Assembly: GCA_050955105.1 (NCBI GenBank) | Contig: JBPBQZ010000061.1 | Location: forward strand, 1-40,563 | DNA length: 40,563 nucleotides | Source: JBPBQZ01 sp050955105 | GTDB taxonomy: Bacteria; Pseudomonadota; Gammaproteobacteria; Burkholderiales; Burkholderiaceae | Direction: 5' to 3' | Part shown: piece by piece, positions 30,705-38,664 of the stretch | Layout of the letters: each line of letters opens with the position of its first letter | How positions within the stretch are numbered: position 1 is the first letter of the stretch | Program-made: the position numbers and the translations under genes | The notes under the pieces: generated by a model | What the model was told of the DNA's origin: nothing | Seen by the model: only the letters and a program-made list of their open reading frames with translations | The model's database searches: none

Positions 30705-32228
30705 ATGACAGCCATTCGCCAGGAAGACCTCATTCAGAGTGTCGCCGATTCGCTGCAGTACATCAGCTACTACCATCCGCTCGACTATATCCAGGCACTC
30801 GGCCGCGCCTACGAACTGGAACAAAGCCCGGCCGCCAAAGACGCCATCGCGCAGATCCTCACGAATAGCCGCATGTGCGCCGAAGGTCACCGGCCGATCT
30901 GCCAGGACACCGGCATCGTCACGATCTTCGTCAAGGTCGGCATGAACGTGACCTGGCCGGACGCCACGATGGGCATTACCGAGATGATCAACGAAGGCGT
31001 GCGGCGCGGTTATCTGAACCCCGACAACCTGCTGCGCGCATCGATCGTCGATCCGCCCGAGGGCGCTCGCAAGAACACCAAGGACAACACGCCGGCAGTC
31101 ATCCACTACGAAGTGGTGCCGGGCGACACAGTCGACGTGCAGGTGGCCGCGAAGGGCGGCGGCTCGGAAAACAAATCGAAGTTCGCCATGCTCAACCCCT
31201 CAGACTCGATCGTCGACTGGGTGTTGAAGACCGTGCCGACGATGGGCGCCGGCTGGTGTCCGCCGGGCATGCTGGGCATCGGCATCGGCGGCACCGCCGA
31301 GAAAGCCATGCTGATGGCGAAAGAATCGCTGATGGAGTCGATCGACATCCAAGACCTGATCGCGCGCGGCCCATCCGACTGGCGCGACGAATTGCGCATC
31401 GAGCTGTATGAGAAGGTCAACGCCCTCGGCATTGGCGCGCAGGGCCTGGGTGGCCTGGCGACCGTGCTGGACGTGAAGATCATGGCGGCGCCCACGCACG
31501 CTGCCTCCAAACCGATCGCCATCATCCCGAATTGCGCGGCCACCCGGCATGCGCATTTCGTGCTCGACGGCTCGGGCGCGGTGCAACTCGACGCACCGCC
31601 GCTGGACGCCTGGCCGAAAGTGCAATGGATGCCGAATACCGAGACCAGCCAGCGCGTCGATCTGAACACGCTGACGGCAAGCCAAGTGGCCGCCTGGAAG
31701 CCCGGCCAGACGCTATTGCTGTCGGGCAAGATGTTGACCGGACGCGATGCCGCGCATGCCCGCATCGCCAGCATGTTGGCCAAGGGCGAGCAGCTGCCGG
31801 TCGATTTCCGCGACCGCGTCATCTATTACGTGGGCCCGGTCGATCCGGTGCGCGACGAAGTGGTGGGCCCGGCCGGCCCGACCACCGCCACGCGCATGGA
31901 CAAATTCACCGAAACCATGCTCACGCAAACCGGCCTGATCGCCATGATCGGCAAGGCCGAGCGCGGCCCCGTCGCCATCGACTCGATCAAGCGCAACCGG
32001 GCCGCCTATCTGATGGCGGTCGGCGGCGCCGCCTATCTGGTGTCGAAAGCGATTCGTGCAGCGCGCGTGGTGGCGTTCGAAGATCTCGGCATGGAAGCCA
32101 TTTACGAGTTCGACGTGCAAGACATGCCCGTCACCGTGGCGGTCGATTCGCACGGCACCTCGGTGCATCAAACTGGCCCGCGCGAGTGGCAGGCCAAGAT
32201 CGGCAAAATCCCCGTCGCGACGGCCTGA
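30705..32228 (+). CDS. fumA: Fumarate hydratase, class I (iron-sulfur)
   Basis: This 507-residue class I fumarase of the single-chain type interconverts fumarate and malate in the TCA cycle with an oxygen-sensitive [4Fe-4S] cluster. The N-terminal alpha-like part has RPICQDTG (Cys66), then GWCPPGMLGIGIGGT (Cys185) and IIPNCAATRH (Cys277), matching the three cluster-binding Cys. The C-terminal beta-like part has RDAAHARI and GPTTATRMDKFT, the substrate-binding region. The length is normal. A strong terminator-like hairpin follows at 32245-32284. An iron-dependent enzyme next to bacterioferritin is a sensible grouping, but shared control is not shown. Confidence 0.95.
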   Translation: MTAIRQEDLIQSVADSLQYISYYHPLDYIQALGRAYELEQSPAAKDAIAQILTNSRMCAEGHRPICQDTGIVTIFVKVGMNVTWPDATMGITEMINEGVRRGYLNPDNLLRASIVDPPEGARKNTKDNTPAVIHYEVVPGDTVDVQVAAKGGGSENKSKFAMLNPSDSIVDWVLKTVPTMGAGWCPPGMLGIGIGGTAEKAMLMAKESLMESIDIQDLIARGPSDWRDELRIELYEKVNALGIGAQGLGGLATVLDVKIMAAPTHAASKPIAIIPNCAATRHAHFVLDGSGAVQLDAPPLDAWPKVQWMPNTETSQRVDLNTLTASQVAAWKPGQTLLLSGKMLTGRDAAHARIASMLAKGEQLPVDFRDRVIYYVGPVDPVRDEVVGPAGPTTATRMDKFTETMLTQTGLIAMIGKAERGPVAIDSIKRNRAAYLMAVGGAAYLVSKAIRAARVVAFEDLGMEAIYEFDVQDMPVTVAVDSHGTSVHQTGPREWQAKIGKIPVATA

Positions 32229-32244
32229 GCCAGGCGCTGTCGCA

Positions 32245-32284
32245 CACCAGCCGGCGCGCGTGCTTTGCTTGGCGCGCGCTGGTG
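32245..32284 (+). terminator. Rho-independent terminator candidate after fumarase
   Basis: CACCAGC plus GCGCGC (separated by a bulged CG) pair with GCGCGC and GCTGGTG around a 12-base loop. CTTTCGGCTTTT follows directly. The position, 16 bases beyond the fumarase stop, and the partial T-run support termination before the bacterioferritin gene. Confidence 0.65.
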
Positions 32285-32338
32285 CTTTCGGCTTTTCGGG
32301 TTCGCAAGACTCGACGCCGGGCTTGGCAACCGGCCGGG

Positions 32339-32353
32339 CAACGACTATCGTTG
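32339..32353. promoter_or_regulatory. Inverted repeat upstream of bacterioferritin
   Basis: CAACGA and TCGTTG form a perfect six-base inverted repeat with a three-base centre (CTA), 45 bases before the bfr start. It does not resemble a Fur box. It may be a regulator site or chance. Confidence 0.25.
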
Positions 32354-32398
32354 TTGTCACGTAAGAACGATTCAAACCGCCAAACATAAGGAAATTTC

Positions 32399-32875
32399 AT
32401 GCAAGGCGACCCCAAAGTCCTCGAATACCTGAACTCGCAGCTCAAGAACGAATTGACCGCGATCAATCAATATTTCCTGCACGCCAGGATGTACAAGCAC
32501 TGGGGACTCGAAAAGCTCGGCAAGCATGAATACGACGAATCGATCGGCGAAATGAAGCATGCCGACAAGCTGATCCAGCGCATTTTCATGCTCGACGGCC
32601 TGCCGAACCTGCAGGATCTGCACAAGCTGCTGATCGGCGAAAACACCGAGGAAATCCTCGCCTGCGATCTGCAACTCGAACGCATCTCGCAAACCACCTG
32701 CAAAGAAGCCATCGCCTATAGCGAATCGGTACGCGACTTCGTCTCGCGCGAGATCTTCACCGAGATCCTGCACGACACCGAAGAACATATCGACTGGCTC
32801 GAAACGCAGATCGACCTGGTCGGCAAAACCGGTTTGCAGAACTACCTGCAATCGGGCATGGGCGAACCGTCGTAA
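32399..32875 (+). CDS. bfr: Bacterioferritin
   Basis: This 158-residue subunit of the 24-mer haem-containing iron store oxidises Fe(II) at a di-iron site and keeps the mineral in its core. The haem ligand Met52 and the di-iron ligands Glu18, Glu51, His54, Glu94 and His130 are at the same numbers as in E. coli Bfr. The sixth ligand, Glu127, is replaced by Thr (DTEEH at 126-130), with Glu at 128 and 129. The C-terminal LQNYLQSGMGEPS is typical. A strong AAGGAAA ribosome site precedes the ATG. Its release partner Bfd is encoded 1.1 kb downstream, beyond murI. Confidence 0.95.
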   Translation: MQGDPKVLEYLNSQLKNELTAINQYFLHARMYKHWGLEKLGKHEYDESIGEMKHADKLIQRIFMLDGLPNLQDLHKLLIGENTEEILACDLQLERISQTTCKEAIAYSESVRDFVSREIFTEILHDTEEHIDWLETQIDLVGKTGLQNYLQSGMGEPS

Positions 32876-32884
32876 ATCTATCCG

Positions 32885-33793
32885 GTGTCTGCCGCCTACC
32901 CCGCCGTCTCGTCGCTGTCCGCAGCGCCCGCTTCGCCAGCGCCGGCGCCGGTGGGCATTTTCGATTCGGGCGTGGGCGGGCTCTCGGTACTGCGCGCAGT
33001 GCGCGAATGCCTGCCGCACGAATCGCTGATCTACTGCGCCGACACCTTGTACGCGCCCTACGGGCCGCGCGACGATCGCTATATCGCCGCGCGCACCCTG
33101 GCAGTTTGCGACTGGCTGCTCGAACAGGGTGCCAAGGCCATCGTGGTGGCCTGCAATACCGCCACCGCGCAAACCATCCATCTAGTAAGAGAACGTCTGA
33201 AGGTACCGCTGATCGGCGTCGAGCCGGGCATCAAACCGGCGGCGCTCTCGTCCAAGAGCGGTGTGGCCGGTGTGCTGGCCACCGCGGCCACGCTGCGCAG
33301 CGATAAGTTCCAGAAACTGCTGGCCGAATATTCGCCGCAATGCCGCTTCATCTGCAGCGCCGGGCACGGTCTGGTGGAAGCCATCGAAGCCGGCGACACG
33401 CATTCGCCTAAAGTGGCCGCATTGCTGGCCAGTTATCTTGAGCCGATGCTCGAGGCGGGTGCCGATACGCTGGTGCTCGGCTGCACCCATTACCCTTTCC
33501 TGCGCGCGCTGATCGAAGCGCTGAGCCAGGGCCGTCTGGCGCTGATCGACACGGGCGTGGCCATCGCCCGACAACTCGAACGACAACTCACTCAGCACGG
33601 CTTGCATGCCGATGCCGATGCCAAGGCCGCGATGCCGCCGCAATTCCGGCTGTGTTCCACCGGCGATGGCGCGCTGCTGGCGCGCTTGGCGCAGCAGCTG
33701 CTCGGCCTCGCGCTGCCGGTAAGTCGCGTCGAAATAGTATCGGCCGCATACGACCAGCCGCCGTACAGCGCCATCCTGTCTCAAATTCGCTAG
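32885..33793 (+). CDS. murI: Glutamate racemase
   Basis: This roughly 302-residue enzyme makes D-glutamate from L-glutamate for peptidoglycan. The paired catalytic Cys are present: C90 in VVACNTATAQ and C200 in LGCTHYPF. The N-terminal FDSGVGGLSV and the PYGPRDD motif are also conserved. No ATG fits. I use GTG at 32885, nine bases after the bfr stop, but the first 22 residues (Ala/Ser/Pro-rich) are unlike the family and the true start may be GTG 32951, which would begin directly at the GIFDSG strand. It is probably co-transcribed with bfr. Confidence 0.92.
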   Translation: MSAAYPAVSSLSAAPASPAPAPVGIFDSGVGGLSVLRAVRECLPHESLIYCADTLYAPYGPRDDRYIAARTLAVCDWLLEQGAKAIVVACNTATAQTIHLVRERLKVPLIGVEPGIKPAALSSKSGVAGVLATAATLRSDKFQKLLAEYSPQCRFICSAGHGLVEAIEAGDTHSPKVAALLASYLEPMLEAGADTLVLGCTHYPFLRALIEALSQGRLALIDTGVAIARQLERQLTQHGLHADADAKAAMPPQFRLCSTGDGALLARLAQQLLGLALPVSRVEIVSAAYDQPPYSAILSQIR

Positions 33794-33881
33794 CTGGCGC
33801 GAAATCTACCTGTCATCAGAAACACCCATAGCACCGAGGGTTTTGCATTTCGTCCGAGTTCGGAATGAGATGCGATGTCGC

Positions 33882-33920
33882 TTGCCAAGTCGCTCAAGTT
33901 GAATGATAATAATTCGCATT
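33882..33920 (+). promoter_or_regulatory. bfd promoter with overlapping Fur box
   Basis: TTGCCA (33882-33887) and GATAAT (33905-33910) are 17 bases apart, a good sigma-70 pair. The -10 lies within GAATGATAATAATTCGCATT (33901-33920), which closely resembles the Fur consensus. Bound Fur would block the promoter, so bfd should be expressed when iron is short. Confidence 0.75.
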
Positions 33921-33942
33921 AGCGCTCAGGGCGGTATCTCAA

Positions 33943-34176
33943 ATGATCGTATGTGTTTGCAAAGCCGTCTCCGACCGTGTCATCCGTGCCCGCATCGCGG
34001 ACGGTGCTGCCACGTTCGAAGAACTTCAAATGGAACTCGGGGTTGCCGCATGCTGCGGTAAGTGCGAGCGCGCGGTGCGCGACGTACTGATCGAAGCCGA
34101 TGCGGCGACGCAGCCGGCGCGCCATGAAGAGTTGGCCGTCGCCACTGTGCGTTTTTACGAGCGCGTAGCGGCCTGA
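33943..34176 (+). CDS. bfd: Bacterioferritin-associated ferredoxin Bfd
   Basis: This 77-residue [2Fe-2S] protein delivers electrons to the haem of bacterioferritin so that stored Fe(III) is reduced and released. The cluster ligands are C4 and C6 (CVC) and C38 and C41 (CCGKC), at E. coli numbering. A poorly conserved basic/acidic tail follows. The ATG at 33943 lies 22 bases after the Fur box that overlaps its promoter, so induction under iron starvation is expected. It is separated from tonB by 187 bases on the same strand. Confidence 0.95.
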   Translation: MIVCVCKAVSDRVIRARIADGAATFEELQMELGVAACCGKCERAVRDVLIEADAATQPARHEELAVATVRFYERVAA

Positions 34177-34363
34177 ACGTAACGCCTCTCTGACCCCGTC
34201 CGCGCGCCGCTGACGGACGTCTCACGCAGCCCTTGAACCTTGAGCCAGTCGCAAGGCTGGCGACCGCACGCCGTCTGGCGGCGGCAGGCTTTTCACATTA
34301 CGATTTCTTACCTGGGGATCGCGCCTAAGCTTCTGGCATGACCCTCGACGGCTTCGACCATCC

Positions 34364-35092
34364 ATGCAAATGTCCGCCTCCGTTCCGTCTTCCGCACCGC
34401 CCGCCGCGCCGCCGCCCGCCTCCCCCGGCATCGCCGAAAAGCGCGCAGGCATCGGCTTGATGGTGACGGTGCTGGCAATTCTGGTAGGCCATGCAGCACT
34501 GCTCTGGGTGTTGATGACGGTGCGCGAGGACAAAGTCGTCGCACCGCCCGAAGTACGCACCATCAGCGCCGAAATGATCTCGATCGCGCCGCCGGCGCCA
34601 ACGCCGCCCGCCCCTAAAGTGCAACCCGTGGTACATCCGCCGAAGCCGCGTCCCACGCCGGTACTGCGACCGCGCCCGGTCCTGACGCCGCGTCCCAACG
34701 CGCCCACCATACCGGTGGAACCGCCGCAGGCCACGCCGGCCCCACCCACCGCTCCGGCGGAACCGGCGCCGCCGGTGCAAAGCGCACCCGCCGCACCGGC
34801 GGCCTCCAGCGGACCAAAGAGCGTGCGCCACCTGGCATGCGATATCGCCACGCCGACCTACCCGCCGTTGTCGACGCGCCGCGGCGAAGCCGGTACGGTG
34901 GTGCTGACGATCACCGTCGACACGCGCGGCAGCATCGAAAGCGCGGTGGTCAAGCACAGCAGCGGCTTCCCGCGTCTCGACGAAGCGGCCAGAGCAACCG
35001 TGCTGGCGGGGCATTGCAGTCCCTACCTCGATGGCGGCCAAGCCGTGCGCGCCGTCACCGACGCAACCTATAAGTTCACATTGCCCGAATAG
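34364..35092 (+). CDS. tonB: TonB energy transducer
   Basis: This 242-residue TonB spans the periplasm and couples the proton motive force to outer-membrane receptors. One membrane anchor lies at about residues 29-52 and includes His43 in VGHAALL, matching the essential TonB His. A long Pro-rich stretch (about 70-145) holds many PP, KP and RP steps. The C-terminal domain from about 165 starts CDIATPTYPPLSTRRGEAG and ends YKFTLPE. The N-terminal cytoplasmic part is a Pro/Ala-rich extension of about 25 residues. Two ATGs (34364 and 34370) are nearly equal candidates. It heads a tonB-exbB-exbD group serving haem and siderophore uptake. Confidence 0.93.
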   Translation: MQMSASVPSSAPPAAPPPASPGIAEKRAGIGLMVTVLAILVGHAALLWVLMTVREDKVVAPPEVRTISAEMISIAPPAPTPPAPKVQPVVHPPKPRPTPVLRPRPVLTPRPNAPTIPVEPPQATPAPPTAPAEPAPPVQSAPAAPAASSGPKSVRHLACDIATPTYPPLSTRRGEAGTVVLTITVDTRGSIESAVVKHSSGFPRLDEAARATVLAGHCSPYLDGGQAVRAVTDATYKFTLPE

Positions 35093-35161
35093 CCGGCGGC
35101 CGGACCGCTAAGCTCGGCACCGGCCTCGAATGAAAGCGCAGTCTTAAACCAAGGAAAAACG

Positions 35162-35881
35162 ATGCAAGCATATGGGGTTGCTCACGTCTGGTCGGAGGGC
35201 GATTTCGTGACACGCGCCATCCTGATCGTATTGCTGATCATGTCGGTGTTGTCATGGAGCGTGATCGTCATCAAAGCCTGGAAATTCGCACGCCTGGCGC
35301 GACTCACGCGCCATGCCGAACAGGAATTCTGGCATTCCGACGACCTGGACGAAGGTTTGCTCAAGCTCGGCGGCGGTAACGACAATCCGTACGTGACGCT
35401 GGCTGTCGCCGGCCGCGACGCTGTGGAACACCATCATCAAAACCAGCCGCAGCTGCACGACCGCATGGACGCCAGCGACTGGATCACGCGTTGCCTGAAA
35501 AGCGCGATGGATGAAACCATCGCCCGCATGCAAAGCGGCCTGGCCATCCTCGCATCGATCGGCAGCACCGCGCCCTTCGTCGGCTTGTTCGGCACCGTCT
35601 GGGGCATTTACCACGCGCTGATCACCATCGGACAGACCGGCCAAACCTCCATCGATCGGGTCGCCGGCCCCGTCGGCGAAGCACTGATCATGACCGCCTT
35701 CGGCCTATTCGTCGCAATTCCTGCGGTACTTGGCTATAACGCACTGACGCGCGCCAACAAGGCCACCATCAGCAAGCTCAACCGCTACGCGCACGGCCTG
35801 CATGCGTTCTTCGTAACGGGCGCGAAGCTGCGTTCACCGCGCGCGAGCAACAGCCTGCGCGTCGCCACGCCGTCGCGCTAA
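35162..35881 (+). CDS. exbB: ExbB proton channel subunit
   Basis: This 239-residue ExbB/TolQ-family inner-membrane protein works with ExbD to energise TonB. The first helix is at about residues 17-40. A cytoplasmic loop contains EQEFWHSDDLDEGLLKL, and two further helices lie at about 120-145 (LAILASIGSTAPFVGLFGTVWG) and 165-190 (VGEALIMTAFGLFVAIPAV), the latter with the conserved EALxxTAxGL motif of ExbB. AAGGAAAAA precedes the ATG at 35162, 69 bases after tonB. It is followed by exbD 16 bases later. Confidence 0.95.
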   Translation: MQAYGVAHVWSEGDFVTRAILIVLLIMSVLSWSVIVIKAWKFARLARLTRHAEQEFWHSDDLDEGLLKLGGGNDNPYVTLAVAGRDAVEHHHQNQPQLHDRMDASDWITRCLKSAMDETIARMQSGLAILASIGSTAPFVGLFGTVWGIYHALITIGQTGQTSIDRVAGPVGEALIMTAFGLFVAIPAVLGYNALTRANKATISKLNRYAHGLHAFFVTGAKLRSPRASNSLRVATPSR

Positions 35882-35897
35882 GCCAAGGAGACTCAAG

Positions 35898-36329
35898 ATG
35901 TCCATGAGCGGCGGCTTTTCCGACGACGAAGACGAGTTGATGAACGAAATCAATATGACGCCGCTGGTCGACGTCATGCTGGTACTGCTCATCATCTTCC
36001 TGGTAACGATTCCGGTAATGAGCCACGCGGTGAAAGTCGAGCTGCCGCAGGCCGTCGCCCAGCCAACGGAGGTCAAGCCACCGCACGTGGACGTGTCGGT
36101 GCTGGCCAATGGCCAGGTCATGTGGGATCAAGTACCGGTCGACGCCACCGCGCTGGCCGAGCATGCGCGCACCGCAGCCGCGCAAACACCCATGCCCCGC
36201 TTGCGCCTGCGAGCCGACCGCAACGTGCGCTACGACAGCGTGGCACAGGTGATGGCGACAGCCCAGGCCGCGGGACTCGGACAAATCGACTTCGTCACCG
36301 ACGAACCGCCGCCGGCCGCCAAGCCATGA
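35898..36329 (+). CDS. exbD: ExbD proton channel subunit
   Basis: This 143-residue protein has a single N-terminal membrane helix (about 24-42). NMTPLVDVMLVLLIIF carries Asp25, the essential membrane acidic residue, at the same number as in E. coli ExbD. The periplasmic domain ends with LRADRNVRYDSVAQVMATAQAAG and a short IDFVTDEPP end, as usual. AAGGAGAC lies six bases before the ATG at 35898. The gene completes the tonB-exbB-exbD set. A small inverted repeat follows at 36339-36362. Confidence 0.95.
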   Translation: MSMSGGFSDDEDELMNEINMTPLVDVMLVLLIIFLVTIPVMSHAVKVELPQAVAQPTEVKPPHVDVSVLANGQVMWDQVPVDATALAEHARTAAAQTPMPRLRLRADRNVRYDSVAQVMATAQAAGLGQIDFVTDEPPPAAKP

Positions 36330-36338
36330 GGCTGCGAA

Positions 36339-36362
36339 GATCGTTGCAAAAGCGGAACGATC
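36339..36362. repeat. Inverted repeat after exbD
   Basis: GATCGTT and AACGATC form a perfect seven-base stem with a ten-base loop, ten bases after the exbD stop. No T-run follows, so it is either a weak transcript end or incidental. Confidence 0.3.
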
Positions 36363-36402
36363 AATCACGCCTAACGTCGTCGCAGAATAGATAGGCGGCT
36401 CC

Positions 36403-36408
36403 TATAAT
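36403..36408 (+). promoter_or_regulatory. -10 box (TATAAT) before the long pirin gene
   Basis: A perfect TATAAT lies 46 bases before the ATG at 36455. The -35 region around 36380 is weak, so an activator or extended elements may be needed. It suggests the pirin gene has its own promoter and is not simply part of the exbD transcript. Confidence 0.45.
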
Positions 36409-36454
36409 TGGCTCACTGGCGAGACGTTTTCGCTAAAGCCGACAGGAGCAGCTA

Positions 36455-37354
36455 ATGTCCAAGACTCGCAGTATCCAACGCATTGTGGCCGCGCAGCGCA
36501 CGCTCGAAGGCGGCGGTTTTGTCGTACACCGCCCCTTCCCCACCGCCGTGCTCTCCGACTTCGACCCATTCCTGCTACTCGATGAAATGGGTCCGACGAA
36601 TTACGGTCCGGGCGAAGCCAAAGGCGCGCCCGATCATCCACATCGTGGTTTCGAAACCGTAACCTATATGTTGTCGGGTGCCTTCGCACATGCCGATTCC
36701 ACCGGCCGCACCGGTCGCCTTAACCCCGGCGACGTGCAGTGGATGACGGCGGGCGCCGGCGTGATTCATAGTGAAATTCCGGATCCGGACTTCGCGCGCC
36801 AAGGCGGCCTGTCGCATGGGCTGCAGCTATGGGTGAACCTGCCGGCGCGCGACAAAATGATCGCGCCGAATTATCAAGAGATTCCATCCGCCGGAATTCC
36901 GCTTGCGCACTCGCCCGATGGGCAGGTGACGGTGAAGGTGATTGCCGGCGAAGCCTTCGGCACGCACGCGGTGATCGAGACGCGCACGCCCATCCTTTAC
37001 CAGCATTACACGCTGCAGCCAGGCGCGAGTTTCCGGCAAGCCGTGCCAGCCGACTTCAACCTGTTCGCCTACACGCTGTCGGGTGCCGGCAGCTTTGGCG
37101 AGGACACCGCATCGAAGACGATCGCGGCCCAGCAGATGGTGATCTTCAGCGCCGACGGTGAAGCCATCGAAGCGCGCGCCGGCAACGATGCGCCCTTCGA
37201 GTTTCTGCTGATCGGCGGACGGCCGCTGCGCGAGCCCGTGGCACGTTACGGCCCGTTCGTGATGAACACGCAAGACGAGATTCGTACCGCCATCGACGAT
37301 TTTCGCAACGGGCGCATGGGTGGGCCGACCGCGCATCGCCGCGCCGCATCTTAA
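36455..37354 (+). CDS. Pirin family protein
   Basis: This 299-residue full-length bicupin pirin has the first cupin's metal ligands in HPHRGFETVTYMLSG (residues about 65-80) and HSEIPD, as in human pirin. FLLLDEMGP near residue 41 and LQLWVNLPARDKM at about 128 are characteristic. Pirins bind iron or other metals; proposed roles include quercetinase activity and modulation of partner enzymes, none assignable here. A GGAG ribosome site lies seven bases before the ATG. It follows the tonB-exbB-exbD genes, and a shorter divergent pirin is at 10979-11677. Confidence 0.92.
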   Translation: MSKTRSIQRIVAAQRTLEGGGFVVHRPFPTAVLSDFDPFLLLDEMGPTNYGPGEAKGAPDHPHRGFETVTYMLSGAFAHADSTGRTGRLNPGDVQWMTAGAGVIHSEIPDPDFARQGGLSHGLQLWVNLPARDKMIAPNYQEIPSAGIPLAHSPDGQVTVKVIAGEAFGTHAVIETRTPILYQHYTLQPGASFRQAVPADFNLFAYTLSGAGSFGEDTASKTIAAQQMVIFSADGEAIEARAGNDAPFEFLLIGGRPLREPVARYGPFVMNTQDEIRTAIDDFRNGRMGGPTAHRRAAS

Positions 37355-37465
37355 CGAAGCGGTTTGACCTGCAGCGGGCGTCGGCGCGGTCGGCCGACGC
37401 CGGACTCCTGCGCCCGGCCGTTTTGCGGGAGAATGTTGGCAAGTCCCGCCGAACGGAAAGCCACC

Positions 37466-37948
37466 TTGAATTTCGAACACCTGGTACAAATCAACGACCC
37501 GCTGAACCCGTTGATCGATGCGCTTACGCGCGAACAGCTATGGACCGGCCTGGTCTTGCGCGCCGAGCATCCGCAACTGTTCGTGCAGTCGCTCGATAGC
37601 TGCACGATCTTGTCGCGCGACGAGAACGTGATCGTCCGCGAGTTGCGTTACGGCAGCGCCGTGGTGCGCGACCGCGTCACGCTTACGCCCGATACCCGCG
37701 TGCATTACGAAATAGCGCCCACCGACAGCCATGTCGGAGGTTCGCTGACCATGACCATCGAACAGCCGGACGCCTTGCAATTGTTCGTACGCTTCGAATA
37801 CAAGACCACGCTTGGCCAAACCGACGATGGCGAGAGTCCGCAGACCAGCGAAATCGTCAAATCCGCTTATCGCGAGAACGATATCGATACGGTACGCGTG
37901 ATTCGTCAGATCACCGCGGCCGGTCGTCTCGCCGGCGGCGTTCACTGA
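37466..37948 (+). CDS. SRPBCC-fold protein (AtaL-like/DUF1857 family)
   Basis: This protein of about 160 residues has a predicted START/SRPBCC fold, which forms a deep hydrophobic pocket. The sequence opens NFEHLVQINDPLNPLIDALTREQ (shown here in outline), with WTGLVLRAEHP next, both typical of the AtaL-like group. The function is unknown; related proteins bind hydrophobic ligands or catalyse ring closure. No ATG gives the family N-terminus. I use TTG at 37466, with GGAAAG six bases upstream; ATG 37433 (GGGAG just before it) is an alternative that adds 11 residues. It lies 111 bases after the pirin gene and may be co-transcribed. Confidence 0.82.
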   Translation: MNFEHLVQINDPLNPLIDALTREQLWTGLVLRAEHPQLFVQSLDSCTILSRDENVIVRELRYGSAVVRDRVTLTPDTRVHYEIAPTDSHVGGSLTMTIEQPDALQLFVRFEYKTTLGQTDDGESPQTSEIVKSAYRENDIDTVRVIRQITAAGRLAGGVH

Positions 37949-38009
37949 ACCGCTGAATCCGCCGTTAGCGGCATGGCGTGGCCGAAATTGCCCCGATGCA
38001 AATTAACGC

Positions 38010-38039
38010 TTGCAAACAGGAATGATTATCATTTAGTAT
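38010..38039 (+). promoter_or_regulatory. hemP promoter with overlapping Fur box
   Basis: TTGCAA (38010-38015) and TAGTAT (38034-38039) are 18 bases apart. Between them lies GGAATGATTATCATTTAGT (38019-38037), whose AATGAT-TATCATT core is a good Fur-box match. The arrangement predicts repression of hemP by iron-loaded Fur. Confidence 0.75.
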
Positions 38040-38070
38040 TCATTCATCGACTTGATAACGGCCTGCCCAG

Positions 38071-38457
38071 ATGAACAACTACCCGCGCACCAGCCATACC
38101 CTGCGACTCAAGGAAACGCGTCGACGCGTGCCGGCGCGGCGCGATGAGGCAGGCCTCGCGGGAAGCCTCGACATGGCAGGCCAGGCAACGCCGTCCACGG
38201 CGCCGGTCCAGCCGTCCGCTGTCGCAGTCGTCAATCGCGCCGCGGTCTACTCGCAAGCGAGCGAACCAGCTTCCAGGCAGCTGACCGCGCAAGCACCGGC
38301 CGTGCAAGCCGGCGCCACGACACCCAAAGGCGCCCCGGAAGGCAGCCTGCGCAGCGAGGCATTGCTGGCCGGCAAGCGGCTCGTGCAAATTCTGCACAAC
38401 GGCAGCGTCTATGAACTTCGCGCCACTCGGCTGGGAAAACTCATCCTGACCAAGTAG
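38071..38457 (+). CDS. hemP: HemP family hemin uptake protein with long N-terminal extension
   Basis: The last 37 residues (92-128) are a complete HemP domain: SEALLAGKRLVQILHNG, then VYELRATRLGKLILTK. HemP proteins are small, iron-regulated and needed for efficient haem use in some Burkholderiales, probably through control of haem receptor genes. The preceding 90 residues are Ala/Pro/Gln-rich and of low complexity, making this protein about twice the usual length. A shorter start inside the same frame cannot be excluded (for example ATG 38173). No haem receptor or haem ABC genes are next to it, so it acts on genes elsewhere. A Fur box overlaps its promoter. Confidence 0.88.
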   Translation: MNNYPRTSHTLRLKETRRRVPARRDEAGLAGSLDMAGQATPSTAPVQPSAVAVVNRAAVYSQASEPASRQLTAQAPAVQAGATTPKGAPEGSLRSEALLAGKRLVQILHNGSVYELRATRLGKLILTK

Positions 38458-38481
38458 CGCATCACCGAGTATTGTGGGGAT

Positions 38482-38499
38482 CACCTCCAAGAGGTGTTT
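38482..38499 (+). terminator. Short terminator-like hairpin after hemP
   Basis: CACCTC and GAGGTG pair around a three-base loop and are followed by TTT. It starts 24 bases after the hemP stop. It is small but well formed. Confidence 0.45.
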
Positions 38500-38664
38500 G
38501 GCTCAGCCAGCCGCGCAGATCGCACGCGAGAATTAGACCCCTTCCGTGCAAACCGCTTCAGCCGTCTGCGTACGCAAGCCATGCCATTTTTTTAGCCCGT
38601 CCTGAATTAATTGGGCTGGTCGCGCCTCGACGCGATCGGCCCATTGTCCATCGCGGGCGATGAA

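Noticed and set aside
30174..31106. A 310-codon minus frame across yqhA and fumarase
   Set aside because: Runs across two conserved plus-strand genes and shows only Asp/His/Val-rich shadow composition.
33820..33846. Imperfect hairpin after murI followed by TTTT, as a terminator
   Set aside because: The stem is short with a bulge, and the T-run is part of the stem; too weak to call.
38567..38592. TGCGTACGCA palindrome and a run of seven T near hemP, as a terminator
   Set aside because: The palindrome has no loop and is separated from the T-run; for the opposite strand the run reads as A, so it would not terminate.
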